A stretch of DNA of 64,000 nt from an uncultured Tenacibaculum sp. (lineage in GTDB: Bacteria > Bacteroidota > Bacteroidia > Flavobacteriales > Flavobacteriaceae): contig CANMCD010000001.1 in the NCBI GenBank assembly GCA_947496185.1, positions 124,001-188,000 of the forward strand, read 5' to 3'. A program made the position numbers and the translations under genes. The notes under the pieces were generated by a model that was given only the letters and a program-made list of their open reading frames with translations, had not been told where the DNA came from and did not search any database. Positions 51,445 through 59,859 of this stretch are shown here, one piece after another (positions within the stretch are counted from its first letter, which is position 1; each line of letters opens with the position of its first letter).

Positions 51445-51480
51445 AGAGGTTGTCAGAAAAGTCAAGACAGCCTCTTTTTT
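51445..51480 (+). terminator. Rho-independent terminator after susD
   Basis: AGAGGTTGTC (51445-51454) and GACAGCCTCT (51466-51475) form a 10-bp stem with one G-U pair, followed by T6. Confidence 0.75.
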
Positions 51481-51483
51481 ATT

Positions 51484-51666
51484 TTAAAAAAAATAGATAA
51501 TTGGGAAGCCAATTATAAGGTTTACGGTTTCGATACATAAAAAGTGTCTTATAGATATGGTAAAAGAGCCCAAAAGTATTTTGTTTAAATAAAGACGTTG
51601 ACTATCATCATCAGTAAAAAGTTTATCTAAATCAATTGAATTATCTTTTTTATTCAAGGAAATCAT
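51484..51666 (-). CDS. Short ORF (60 aa), possibly a gene remnant cut by a MITE end
   Basis: The first half (NSIDLDKLFTDDDSQRLYLN) looks protein-like, the rest hydrophobic. Its ATG lies within the repeated 39-nt MITE end (51663-51701), so the 5' end of an older gene may have been replaced. No family recognised; might not be expressed. Confidence 0.25.
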   Translation of the reverse strand: MISLNKKDNSIDLDKLFTDDDSQRLYLNKILLGSFTISIRHFLCIETVNLIIGFPIIYFF

Positions 51667-51701
51667 TTTCGGTTAAAAACAAAAAGTCAAGATGAGTTCA
51701 A
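51663..51701 (+). repeat. 39-nt right-end fragment of the MITE-like element
   Basis: Identical over 39 nt to 41829-41867 (begins TCATTTTCGGTTAAAAAC, ends GTCAAGATGAGTTCAA). The left two thirds of the element and its left terminal repeat are missing here. Confidence 0.68.
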
Positions 51702-51816
51702 AACAAAAAAATAAAGTATAGCTGCTGTTATGTTTTCTTTTTTTAACGAAGAAAAATGAGGAAAGAAACTATTTATATGCGAAATTTTAATTTATAAATA
51801 GTATTACATTTGCATC

Positions 51817-52554
51817 ATGGAAGAAAATACATTGATTTTTGGTATAAGAGCTGTAATTGAGGCTATTGAAAGTGGTTCGTCGATAAATAAGATCTATCTT
51901 CAAAAAGGCTTAAGAGGGGATTTATTTTTTCAGTTAGATAAATTAATCAGAAAAAATAAATTATCTACTAGTGTGGTGCCATTAGAGAAATTGAATAGGT
52001 TATCAAAGCACAACAATCATCAAGGAGTGGTTGCGAAAACTTCTCCGATTGAATTTCATGATTTGGAATTGTTGATTGATAAAACGCTACAGCAAGAAAC
52101 GGCTCCATTATTTTTATTGTTAGATCAGTTATCAGATGTTCGAAATTTTGGGGCGATTATAAGAACGGCAGAGTGTACAGGAGTTCATGGTATTATTATT
52201 CCTAAAAGCGGTAGCGCTCCTGTGAATGCTGAAACGATAAAGACGTCAGCTGGCGCGGCATTTAAAGTGCCAATATGTAAAGTTGATCATGTAAAAGATG
52301 CCATTTTTCAGTTAAAAGCCAATGATATAAAGTTGGTTTCGGCTACCGAAAAAACAACGGACTCTGTTTATGATGTTGATTTCAATCAGCCGATAGCTAT
52401 TGTAATGGGTTCTGAGCATAAAGGGGTTAGTAGTTCTGTTTTAAAAATGTCAGATTATAAAGCGACATTGCCTTTGTTAGGTGAAATTGAATCGTTGAAT
52501 GTGTCCGTTGCTTGTGGGGCATTTCTTTATGAAGCTGTTAGGCAACGATTATAA
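51817..52554 (+). CDS. rlmB: 23S rRNA (guanosine-2'-O)-methyltransferase RlmB (SpoU/TrmH family)
   Basis: A 245-aa SPOUT methyltransferase. The N-terminal substrate-binding domain starts IFGIRAVIEAIESGSSINKIYL (about 7-28) and includes NHQGVVAKTS. Catalytic motifs are LLDQLSDVRNFGAIIRTAECTGVHGIIIP (motif 1, Asn/Arg), IVMGSEHKGVSS (motif 2) and LPLLGEIESLNVSVACGAFLYE (motif 3). Methylates G2251 in the ribosomal P-loop by homology; the related tRNA enzyme TrmH is less likely because of the N-terminal domain. Confidence 0.9.
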   Translation: MEENTLIFGIRAVIEAIESGSSINKIYLQKGLRGDLFFQLDKLIRKNKLSTSVVPLEKLNRLSKHNNHQGVVAKTSPIEFHDLELLIDKTLQQETAPLFLLLDQLSDVRNFGAIIRTAECTGVHGIIIPKSGSAPVNAETIKTSAGAAFKVPICKVDHVKDAIFQLKANDIKLVSATEKTTDSVYDVDFNQPIAIVMGSEHKGVSSSVLKMSDYKATLPLLGEIESLNVSVACGAFLYEAVRQRL

Positions 52555-52596
52555 GATATAATAACATGTTTTTATGTAAAGAGGAGTACTAAGGTG

Positions 52597-53322
52597 TCAC
52601 TCCTCTTTGTCTTTATAAATATATCGGTATGTAATTTCTTTAAACGGAGGAGTTTCTTCCTCATCTTCTTTTTCGGTTTCAATAGGAGGTGTGTAGTTAC
52701 CATTTTCATCAAACATGTCGTCGAATTCCGTTTTAGAAAATTCAAACTTTTCTTTTACAATGCCAATGTCTTTATATAGATAAGAAAAAACACTTCCCAT
52801 AATGAACCCTGATAGGTGTCCTTCCCATGACATACCTTCTTTAATAGGAAATACATACCAAACCATACTTCCGTATAAGAATATGACAACTAAGGATACC
52901 GCAATTAATCGGTAATGTTTCTTTAAAATACCACTAAAAAAAGTAAAACTAAAGAGTAAGTATACCACGCCACTAGCGCCAATGTGATAGGATTCTCTAG
53001 CAAAGCTCCAAGTTAGTAGTCCTGTAAGTAACCCACCTACAATCAGTACCCTATAAGCTACTTTTTTGTAAAAAAATAACAAGACACTCATGAGTACAAA
53101 AAGTGGAATAGAGTTGTTGAAGAGGTGTTTTGTGTCGCTGTGGATGAACGGAGAAAACAAAACGCCTCTGAGTCCTTTAAACGTTCGTGGAAAAACACCA
53201 AACCTATTGAAGTTAAAACCAAATTTAATTTCAATCCAATAAATAAACCATATCGCAAAAATGATACTTAATGGAATTAGATAGGTTTTATGTGAAAAAT
53301 GTAGTTTATTTTCAGTATTCAT
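52597..53322 (-). CDS. Rhomboid family intramembrane serine protease
   Basis: A 241-aa polytopic membrane protease with six helices. Catalytic Ser117 lies in GASGVVY, and the His partner is His169 in WEGHLSGFIMG. FIHSDTKHLFNNSIPLFVL (about 60-78) is the conserved H..HL.NN.-type helix 2 start. The C-terminal 55 residues are a hydrophilic acidic tail (PPIETEKEDEEETPP), presumably cytosolic. Substrates unknown. Monocistronic; convergent with rlmB and divergent from rarA. Confidence 0.9.
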   Translation of the reverse strand: MNTENKLHFSHKTYLIPLSIIFAIWFIYWIEIKFGFNFNRFGVFPRTFKGLRGVLFSPFIHSDTKHLFNNSIPLFVLMSVLLFFYKKVAYRVLIVGGLLTGLLTWSFARESYHIGASGVVYLLFSFTFFSGILKKHYRLIAVSLVVIFLYGSMVWYVFPIKEGMSWEGHLSGFIMGSVFSYLYKDIGIVKEKFEFSKTEFDDMFDENGNYTPPIETEKEDEEETPPFKEITYRYIYKDKEE

Positions 53323-53431
53323 GTTTTTAAGATAACAAAAACATGTCCAAAATCTTAAAACTGAAATAATGGCAGGGTATCTTTACTTTTCGATTGTATA
53401 ATTGGAGGTAGAAGGATACAAGGTATTTCAG

Positions 53432-53439
53432 TAACTTTG
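53432..53439 (+). promoter_or_regulatory. Possible -7 element upstream of rarA (TAACTTTG)
   Basis: TAACTTTG matches TAnnTTTG, 28 bp before the rarA ATG. No TTG at ideal spacing upstream, so only moderately supported. Confidence 0.42.
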
Positions 53440-53467
53440 AAATTGTGATATATAAATAGGTAAAAAG

Positions 53468-54739
53468 ATGAGTCAACCATTAGCAGAACGTATTCGGCCT
53501 AGAACTTTAGAAGACTATTTAAGTCAAAAACACTTAGTGGGTAAAGAAGGTATTTTGACCAATCATATAAAACAAGGAATTATTCCTTCGTTAATCTTAT
53601 GGGGGCCTCCAGGAACGGGTAAGACCACATTGGCAACCATTATTGCAGAAGAATCTAAAAGACCTTTTTATACTTTAAGCGCTATAAATTCTGGAGTTAA
53701 AGATGTTCGAGAAGTAATAGAGAAAGCGAAAAAAAGTAACGGACTCTTCACGCAAAAAAATCCTATTTTGTTTATTGATGAAATTCATCGGTTTAGCAAA
53801 TCGCAACAAGACTCTTTATTAGGAGCGGTTGAAAAAGGATGGGTGACATTAATTGGGGCAACGACTGAAAATCCGAGCTTTGAAGTAATTCCTGCCTTGT
53901 TGTCTAGGTGTCAGGTGTATATTTTAAATGCTTTTGATAAGCAGGATTTGGTTGACTTATTGCACAGGGCAATGGAAAAGGACGAAGTACTTTCGTCTAA
54001 AAAAATTGTATTAAAAGAAACGGATGCTTTGTTGCAAATGTCAGGAGGTGACGGACGAAAGCTATTGAATATTTTTGAATTAATTGTAGGGGCGGAAGAT
54101 ACTTTGACCATCGATAATGCACTCGTATTAAAAAAGGTTCAAAAAAATACGGTTAGGTATGATAAGACAGGAGAGCAGCATTATGATATTGTATCGGCTT
54201 TTATTAAGTCAATTCGGGGAAGTGATCCTAATGCAGCAGTGTATTGGTTGGCAAGAATGATTGAAGGTGGAGAGGATGTAAAGTTTATTGCTAGAAGACT
54301 CTTAATACTTGCTTCAGAAGATATAGGAAATGCCAATCCAACGGCATTGATACTTGCTAATAATACTTTTCAAGCAGTGTCGGTTATTGGGTATCCTGAG
54401 TCGCGTATTATATTGAGTCAGTGTGCTGTGTATTTGGCGAATTCTCCTAAAAGTAATGCTTCATACGAAGCTATAGGAAAAGCGCAAGGATTGGTTAGAA
54501 CAACAGGGGATTTATCGGTTCCTTTGCACCTAAGAAATGCCCCAACGAAGCTTATGAAAGATTTAAATTATGGTAAGGATTACCAGTATGCACATAGCTA
54601 TCAGAGGAACTTTGTTGAGCAAGAGTTTTTACCTGATGAGATTAAAAACACCAAGCTTTACGAACCCGGAAATAACGCTAGAGAAAATCAGTTTCGAGAG
54701 TTTTTAAAACAACGTTGGAAGAAGAAGTATGGGTATTAA
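53468..54739 (+). CDS. rarA: Replication-associated recombination protein RarA (MgsA)
   Basis: A 423-aa clamp-loader-like AAA+ ATPase acting at stalled forks. MSQPLAERIRPRTLEDYLSQ leads; Walker A GPPGTGKTT at 46-54, Walker B LFIDEIHRF (DEIH at 104-107), sensor GATTENPSFEV, and the C-terminal RarA block GSDPNAAVYWLARMIEGGEDVKFIARR and IGKAQGLVRTTGDLSVPLHLRNAPTKLMK. Typical length. Confidence 0.94.
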   Translation: MSQPLAERIRPRTLEDYLSQKHLVGKEGILTNHIKQGIIPSLILWGPPGTGKTTLATIIAEESKRPFYTLSAINSGVKDVREVIEKAKKSNGLFTQKNPILFIDEIHRFSKSQQDSLLGAVEKGWVTLIGATTENPSFEVIPALLSRCQVYILNAFDKQDLVDLLHRAMEKDEVLSSKKIVLKETDALLQMSGGDGRKLLNIFELIVGAEDTLTIDNALVLKKVQKNTVRYDKTGEQHYDIVSAFIKSIRGSDPNAAVYWLARMIEGGEDVKFIARRLLILASEDIGNANPTALILANNTFQAVSVIGYPESRIILSQCAVYLANSPKSNASYEAIGKAQGLVRTTGDLSVPLHLRNAPTKLMKDLNYGKDYQYAHSYQRNFVEQEFLPDEIKNTKLYEPGNNARENQFREFLKQRWKKKYGY

Positions 54740-55317
54740 ATATGTTGTTTTTTAATAGAAAAAATAAGAATACCGCTTTTTTTTGTGTGTGATTTGATGT
54801 TGTTTTTCATTAGTGTCTGATAAAAAATCCCTCAAAAATTAAGTTTTAAAGAACGGAAAAAACCAAGGAGATAAGTTCTGTGAAAAAATATTGAAGGAAG
54901 ACAAGCAGGTAATATCTCTATTTAGTTCATATACAAATGAGATGCTAGCTGAATAAGGTATTGATTTGAAAGGGAGAAATCTAAAGAATATTCGCGTTCA
55001 CGAGTAAGAAAAAAGTAAATTATCTGGATAATAACTTTTGAGGTAGTTTTTCAACTTTGATCAGTTGTTGTTGCTATTAGTCAAGAGGCGATTAATGTCC
55101 GTTTCGTAATAAAAATTTTTGTAAGTTCAGACGGATTGAAGTATCTTGGTCAAGGACTATTGGACATGGCAGAAATGGGAAGTCCAACGAGTTCGAGAGT
55201 TAGCTAGAGAAGCACTTAAAGAAATGGGAGAGTCTTTAAGACCTCCCAAAAATATGATTTTAGACGATTAGAAAATAAAGTCTCCTAATAGCTCTTGATA
55301 CTACTGGTGTGGTTTTA
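54740..55317. other. Gene-poor stretch containing decayed coding pieces
   Basis: No intact gene. Coding-like fragments on the plus strand are annotated as a pseudogene at 54843-55271; the rest (54740-54842 and 55272-55317) is AT-rich with no feature I can support. Confidence 0.5.
54843..55271 (+). pseudogene. Decayed gene fragments, several stops and frameshifts
   Basis: Frame 1 (54843-55007) reads GDKFCEKILKEDKQVISLFS...NEMLAE, an in-frame TAA, then GIDLKGRNLKNIRVHE. A second frame (about 55061-55207) gives VVVAISQEAINVRF...FVSSDGLKYLGQGLLDMAE. The original frame returns (55140-55271) with VQRVRELAREALKEMGESL and RPPKNMILDD before TAG. Together they look like an old protein-coding gene broken by one in-frame stop and at least two frameshifts. 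Family not recognised. Confidence 0.45.
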
Positions 55318-56025
55318 TTAAAACTTAATAGTAAGGATACTACTCTTTTTTGTGTTACCCTCGTAAAATTCAACTATCCAATGATTGTTTGATTTGTACA
55401 AAACTCCATTTTTATTTTTTAAAATAAACAGCTCTTGGTTATTCGTTTTTAGAATTTCAAATACTTTTTCAGGCTTGTTATTCACGAGTTGATAGCCATT
55501 TTCGATGGGTTGTGCGTACAAAATCGACGCATTATTATTAGTTATTTTAGTGCTTACAGGCAGTTTGTGTGTTTTAACTACTTCTTGTTGATCGGTGCCT
55601 TTGTATGTATAGCTAAGTCCTTTAATGGTAATAAAAGCTTCGCGGATGGCTTGATGATAGGCTTTTTTATACTCTTTAGATTTACTTCTTCCAATTTTTG
55701 AAGTAAAAATAAGCTTATTGTTGCAGTCTCGAAGCTCGATATAGTTTTTAACGGTAAACATATTAGAGTCATCTTTAACAATTCCTGTAAGGGCTAGGCA
55801 CCTATTAAGAGATAGGTCATCGGGTAATTTTTCATTTTCTAAATAGGCATTAAAACCATACTTTTTAAACAAAAATTTTGTTAATGCGCTAGTTTGATAT
55901 TGATCGTTTTTTGATAAAAAATCAAATTTTACAGGAACAACAACGTACTTGTACTGACTTACATTGGTTTGAGCAAAAGACAGGGAAGTAATAAAAATCG
56001 TGAGTAGTAAAAAAGTTTTTTTCAT
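55318..56025 (-). CDS. Secreted/periplasmic protein of unknown function (DUF5723 operon)
   Basis: A 235-aa protein with a cleavable signal (LLLTIFITSLSFAQ). The N-terminal half resembles the periplasmic nucleotide-binding-like fold seen in small flavobacterial envelope proteins (YKYVVVPVKFDFLSKNDQYQTSALTKFLFKKYGF), followed by AYHQAIREAFITIKGLSYTY. The C-terminal part is beta-rich and ends NTKKSSILTIKF. Last gene of a three-gene minus-strand operon behind the DUF5723-like protein (2-bp gap). No named family is certain. Confidence 0.65.
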   Translation of the reverse strand: MKKTFLLLTIFITSLSFAQTNVSQYKYVVVPVKFDFLSKNDQYQTSALTKFLFKKYGFNAYLENEKLPDDLSLNRCLALTGIVKDDSNMFTVKNYIELRDCNNKLIFTSKIGRSKSKEYKKAYHQAIREAFITIKGLSYTYKGTDQQEVVKTHKLPVSTKITNNNASILYAQPIENGYQLVNNKPEKVFEILKTNNQELFILKNKNGVLYKSNNHWIVEFYEGNTKKSSILTIKF

Positions 56026-56027
56026 AA

Positions 56028-57407
56028 TTATTTAAATAACAGATTAATGCCAAAATGTACAGAAGCATTATTAGCATTTGCAATATCAGGAATTTCAAAT
56101 AAATTATCAACGGTACAAACAAGATTAACGATTCCGAGTTTAGCCGACAACCCCAATCCAATGTTTGTATACGAAAAATCATCTATGGTATACGTGACTT
56201 TACTATTTAAACTCTCAGAAATTCTTCCCTCATAAAATCCAGTTAATGCAAATCTAGGGCCAATAGGCCTTATGATCGAGAATAGTTGTGCACCAATTGC
56301 ATTGTTATAGTATTTTTTATACGTCATATCATAACAAGTTTCTTCGTTTCTTGACCTTCCCCAGCTGTATTTAATGGCACTGTTAAATTTAATTGGTCGT
56401 AAAACAGTATAAGATTCATTATTTTCTCCATGGGGTATGTTGGCTTCAAGGTCGTTTTGTAAATCATTCCAGTAGTCGGGGTTTGACCCGTCATATAGAA
56501 AATCGATTCCGGAAAGCGCATAATCTCCCTGAACGGTATAATTCCTTATTTTATTAGAATAGCTTATAAAACCAACATCTAATAAACTAGCACTAGCTTC
56601 TGTTTGTTTGTCAATTTTATAGGTAAATCCAATGTCAAAACCAAGTCCCATATTAGAACCCAAGAAAGCATTTCCTCTTAGATCTTCATCATTAATATCT
56701 ATTTGCCCATTTTCGTTATATAAACCAGAAGAGTATACAGTGGCATGTAAACTATTAAGATAATGTGTGTAGATACTATTTTGTCCAAGTCGTGTACTAA
56801 AACTACCCGAATTTCCTGTAGAAGTGACGTTCATCATTCCTGAATAGATTTTTAGACGTGCACCTGCAGTGAGTTTGTCGTTTATTTTTCTAGATACACC
56901 TGCATGTAATACTCCTAAAGCATCGGCTTTTATATTTGTTTCTGTAAGTAGAAAGCTCCTGTTTAAATGTGCTGCATTCCCTTCGCTAAGTAATACCAAC
57001 ATATCCTTTGGGATATTGGCAAAAACATCAACTTCTGTGTAAAAACCAGCAGATAAATAGGTCTTTTCATTGAGTTTGTAACCACCATTAATAATATCTA
57101 TTTGGGTATGAAGTTGTAGGTAATCATTGGCAGTTAGGTTTTGAATAGCGTTCAGAACTTTAGAAGTGAAGTCAACGCCATCACTTCTAAACAAATCGGC
57201 AGCGGTAACTCCAGTGATTCCAGCGTCAACCGATATGCCAGACAGTGCTGGTATACCAACATGATATTTGTAATCTACTTCGGCCCCGGGGTTGAGCAAT
57301 AATGTTTGTGGGGTCTTGTCAAACCCAAAAAGTACCTGTTTATTTTGACCAATAATAGCCACTGACACTCCCAATAGGAGTATCACAATCATATGTAATT
57401 TTTTCAT
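56028..57407 (-). CDS. DUF5723-like outer-membrane beta-barrel protein
   Basis: A 459-aa protein with a signal peptide (MIVILLLGVSVAIIGQ). LLLNPGAEVDYKYHVGIPALSGISVDAG (about 37-64) and FRSDGVDFTSKVLNAIQNL are characteristic of the DUF5723 group, related in fold to PorV/FadL-like barrels. The strands KINDKLTAGARLKIYSGMMN and LGFDIGFTYKIDKQTEASASLLDVGF support a barrel; the chain ends HFGINLLFK with a near-terminal Phe. It overlaps the upstream lipoprotein gene by 4 bp. Function unknown. Confidence 0.78.
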   Translation of the reverse strand: MKKLHMIVILLLGVSVAIIGQNKQVLFGFDKTPQTLLLNPGAEVDYKYHVGIPALSGISVDAGITGVTAADLFRSDGVDFTSKVLNAIQNLTANDYLQLHTQIDIINGGYKLNEKTYLSAGFYTEVDVFANIPKDMLVLLSEGNAAHLNRSFLLTETNIKADALGVLHAGVSRKINDKLTAGARLKIYSGMMNVTSTGNSGSFSTRLGQNSIYTHYLNSLHATVYSSGLYNENGQIDINDEDLRGNAFLGSNMGLGFDIGFTYKIDKQTEASASLLDVGFISYSNKIRNYTVQGDYALSGIDFLYDGSNPDYWNDLQNDLEANIPHGENNESYTVLRPIKFNSAIKYSWGRSRNEETCYDMTYKKYYNNAIGAQLFSIIRPIGPRFALTGFYEGRISESLNSKVTYTIDDFSYTNIGLGLSAKLGIVNLVCTVDNLFEIPDIANANNASVHFGINLLFK

Positions 57408-57955
57408 TTTTTCGTACTTAAGTATATCGTTCCTGCTGAGTGAAATATGAAAGTTTTGGGTTCGTTGATGTCGATTATTGAACCATCTGAACTAGGAAGT
57501 AATGTGACGGTTACCTCCACCTTATTCGAATTGTATATCGGACTATTAGCTGTTAGTGGTATTTCTTCGGTAAATTTAAAAGCTGTCGCATTTGCTGGAA
57601 CGGAAATTTGTGAAATACTATGGGTTACCGTTGTATTGTTAAGAAAATTAAAATCAATTAAAAATTGTCTGTTAAACGGGTTAGTGAACTCAAAATTCAA
57701 ATCAATTTTTGTTACGTGACTATCATTGTTGAAAAAATTGATAGTACTTTCGTCTTTAAATTGATACGTTTCATTTCCATTGGGGGAAACAAAAAAAGTT
57801 TGTTGAAGTTCTGCATTGACTAATGATACTACAAATGTTGGTGTAAGATCCAAATCATTTGCTTGATCAAAATCTAGATTTTTCACACAGGAAGCTAGCA
57901 AGAGGAGGAGTACTAGTCCTAAAAACCTTTTTGTTGTTTTTGTTTTCATAATCAT
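57404..57955 (-). CDS. Lipoprotein of unknown function (DUF5723 operon, first gene)
   Basis: A 183-aa lipoprotein (signal FLGLVLLLLLASC, Cys 23) followed by a beta-sandwich-like domain (VTKIDLNFEFTNPFNRQFLID, NKVEVTVTLLPSSDG, FIFHSAGTIYL). No family recognised. ATGA overlap with the DUF5723-like gene suggests that the lipoprotein and barrel work together at the outer membrane. Confidence 0.7.
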   Translation of the reverse strand: MIMKTKTTKRFLGLVLLLLLASCVKNLDFDQANDLDLTPTFVVSLVNAELQQTFFVSPNGNETYQFKDESTINFFNNDSHVTKIDLNFEFTNPFNRQFLIDFNFLNNTTVTHSISQISVPANATAFKFTEEIPLTANSPIYNSNKVEVTVTLLPSSDGSIIDINEPKTFIFHSAGTIYLSTKK

Positions 57956-57987
57956 CTGGGAGTAGGTATATTTTCAACGTTTATTTT

Positions 57988-58665
57988 TTAAAGATATTGT
58001 TTTAAATTGGACAAAGAGTTAATGCTTATGTTGTTGTTGTCTGTTTTGTTATCTGTTAAATGTATGGTATTCATACCGATGTTTATAGCGCCTTCAATAT
58101 CTGCTTCATAACTATCACCTATCATTACGGATTCTTCTGGTAATGCTTTTGCTTTTGATAATGCATGTTGAAAAATTTCGGGGTTTGGTTTTTTTATTCC
58201 TAAACATTCAGATGTTACCACTACATTGAAGTATTTTGATAAACCAGACTTTTCAATTTTTAACTTTTGAACTTCCTCAAAACCATTGGTTATTATATGT
58301 AACTCATAAGAGTTCTTTAAATAATCAAGTGTTTCAATGGCTCCTTCTAGTAAATTATTGAAATGTGGTAGGTAGTTGATATAATCGACGGCAATTTCAT
58401 TAATTAAATTGTCTGATATTTCGTAATTTATTTTATCAAAAGTATCTTTTAACCTAGAATAGCGTAAATTTGGTTTGGTTATTTTTTCATTTCTGAATAA
58501 TTTCCAGTAGGTAAGATTTATAGGTATATAGGTTTCTATAAATTCAGTGAAATTAACGGAAATATTCTTTTCTTGAAAAATACGCTTAAAAGTAAGTTGG
58601 GAGTTTTTTTCAAAATCCCACAAGGTATGATCGAGATCAAAGAAAAGATGTTTGATATTTGTCAT
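57988..58665 (-). CDS. YjjG-family noncanonical pyrimidine nucleotidase (HAD superfamily)
   Basis: A 225-aa HAD hydrolase. Motif I FFDLDHTLWDFEKNS (nucleophile Asp11, general acid Asp13), motif II IITNGFEEVQKLK, motif III lysine in CLGIKKPNPEIF, and motif IV MIGDSYEADIEGAINIGM. Cap-domain and length match YjjG (5'-nucleotidase that cleans up non-canonical pyrimidine nucleotides). Monocistronic, divergent from the glycosyltransferase gene. Confidence 0.9.
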   Translation of the reverse strand: MTNIKHLFFDLDHTLWDFEKNSQLTFKRIFQEKNISVNFTEFIETYIPINLTYWKLFRNEKITKPNLRYSRLKDTFDKINYEISDNLINEIAVDYINYLPHFNNLLEGAIETLDYLKNSYELHIITNGFEEVQKLKIEKSGLSKYFNVVVTSECLGIKKPNPEIFQHALSKAKALPEESVMIGDSYEADIEGAINIGMNTIHLTDNKTDNNNISINSLSNLKQYL

Positions 58666-58728
58666 GGGTCAAAAATAAATAGATTTTTAGGTTAAAAACA
58701 TTTTTAAGTTAAAAAATATTTGCAAAAC

Positions 58729-59859
58729 TTGATTAATAATAAGTTACATATTCTTTTTTTATGTGGCTGGTACCCTTCAAGAGTATTACCAGCCAATGGC
58801 GATTTTATTCAACGTCATGCTGAAGCCGTTGCAACAAAACATAAGGTGTCAGTACTACATATTATCTCTGATAGTTCGTTAACACAATCTAGAGAATTAT
58901 CTACGAATACTCTTCATAATGTAACTACGCATATAGCTTATGTGAAACCAAGTAATAACCCGTTAGTAAAAATGGCACGGTTTTTTAGCGCTTTTAAAGT
59001 GTTACTTTCGAAAATTGATTCCTATGATATTGTACACGTGAATAAGCTATTCCCTTTTGGGATTTTTGCTATTTTTTTAAAAAAGTTTAGAAAAGTGCCT
59101 TATATTATTTCTGAACACTGGACGGGGTATCATTTTCCACAAGCAAATACAATTTCAAGGATGGAAGTTTTCTTGTCAAAAAAAATAGCAAAGCACGCTA
59201 GTTTTGTGTGTCCCGTATCGAGAGATTTACAAGGAGCAATGGAAAATATAGGGTTAAAAGGGAATTATGAAATAGTACCCAATGTTGTCGCTGTTGAAAA
59301 GTTTAAACCTTTTTATGAAACATCAAGAGGGGTTTTTACGATGGTTCATATATCCAATATGTTGGATGTTCATAAAAATGTATCAGGTATTCTTCAAACG
59401 ATAGCACTTTTAAAGAATAAAATACCTGATTTTAGGTTGTATTTGATAGGTGAAAACTCGTTAAAATATAAAGGACTTACGACAACTCTAAATGTAGAAG
59501 ATAAAGTGGTTTTTGTGGATCATGTGTCTCACGATAAGGTTGTCGCGTATTTACAAAAAGCCGATCTATTGGTAATGTTTAGTAATTATGAGAACTTACC
59601 TTGTATTATCTTAGAAAGTTTTGCTTGTGGAACTCCTGTTGTCAGTACAGATGTAGGTGGTATCTCAGAGTTTTTCCCAAAGGATTTTGGTTTTCTAGTT
59701 TCGCCAAAAGACACGGATCAGTTATTAGAATCTCTTTTAAAAGTGTATTATCAACCTATAAATCAAAAAGAAAAAATGCATCAATATGCTATAGAAAATT
59801 TTAGTAAAGAAAGTATTGTAGATATATTTACTAGATTGTATATAAAGTCGTTAGTTTGA
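58729..59859 (+). CDS. Glycosyltransferase family 4 protein
   Basis: A GT-B glycosyltransferase of about 376 aa. No ATG exists near the start; TTG 58729 (MINNKLHILFLCGWYPSR) is chosen, with another TTG at 58720 as alternative. The N-terminal domain has LFLCGWYPSRVLPANGDFIQRHA (about 8-30). The donor-binding C-terminal domain has ENLPCIILESFACGTPVVST (E-x7-E type, about 287-306) and DVGGISEFFP. Likely builds a cell-surface polysaccharide with the flippase that follows, with which it shares a TTGA overlap. Confidence 0.87.
   Translation: MINNKLHILFLCGWYPSRVLPANGDFIQRHAEAVATKHKVSVLHIISDSSLTQSRELSTNTLHNVTTHIAYVKPSNNPLVKMARFFSAFKVLLSKIDSYDIVHVNKLFPFGIFAIFLKKFRKVPYIISEHWTGYHFPQANTISRMEVFLSKKIAKHASFVCPVSRDLQGAMENIGLKGNYEIVPNVVAVEKFKPFYETSRGVFTMVHISNMLDVHKNVSGILQTIALLKNKIPDFRLYLIGENSLKYKGLTTTLNVEDKVVFVDHVSHDKVVAYLQKADLLVMFSNYENLPCIILESFACGTPVVSTDVGGISEFFPKDFGFLVSPKDTDQLLESLLKVYYQPINQKEKMHQYAIENFSKESIVDIFTRLYIKSLV

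Noticed and set aside
51805-51812. TACATTTG as a promoter -7 box for rlmB
   Set aside because: It ends 5 bp before the start codon, so transcription would begin inside the gene.
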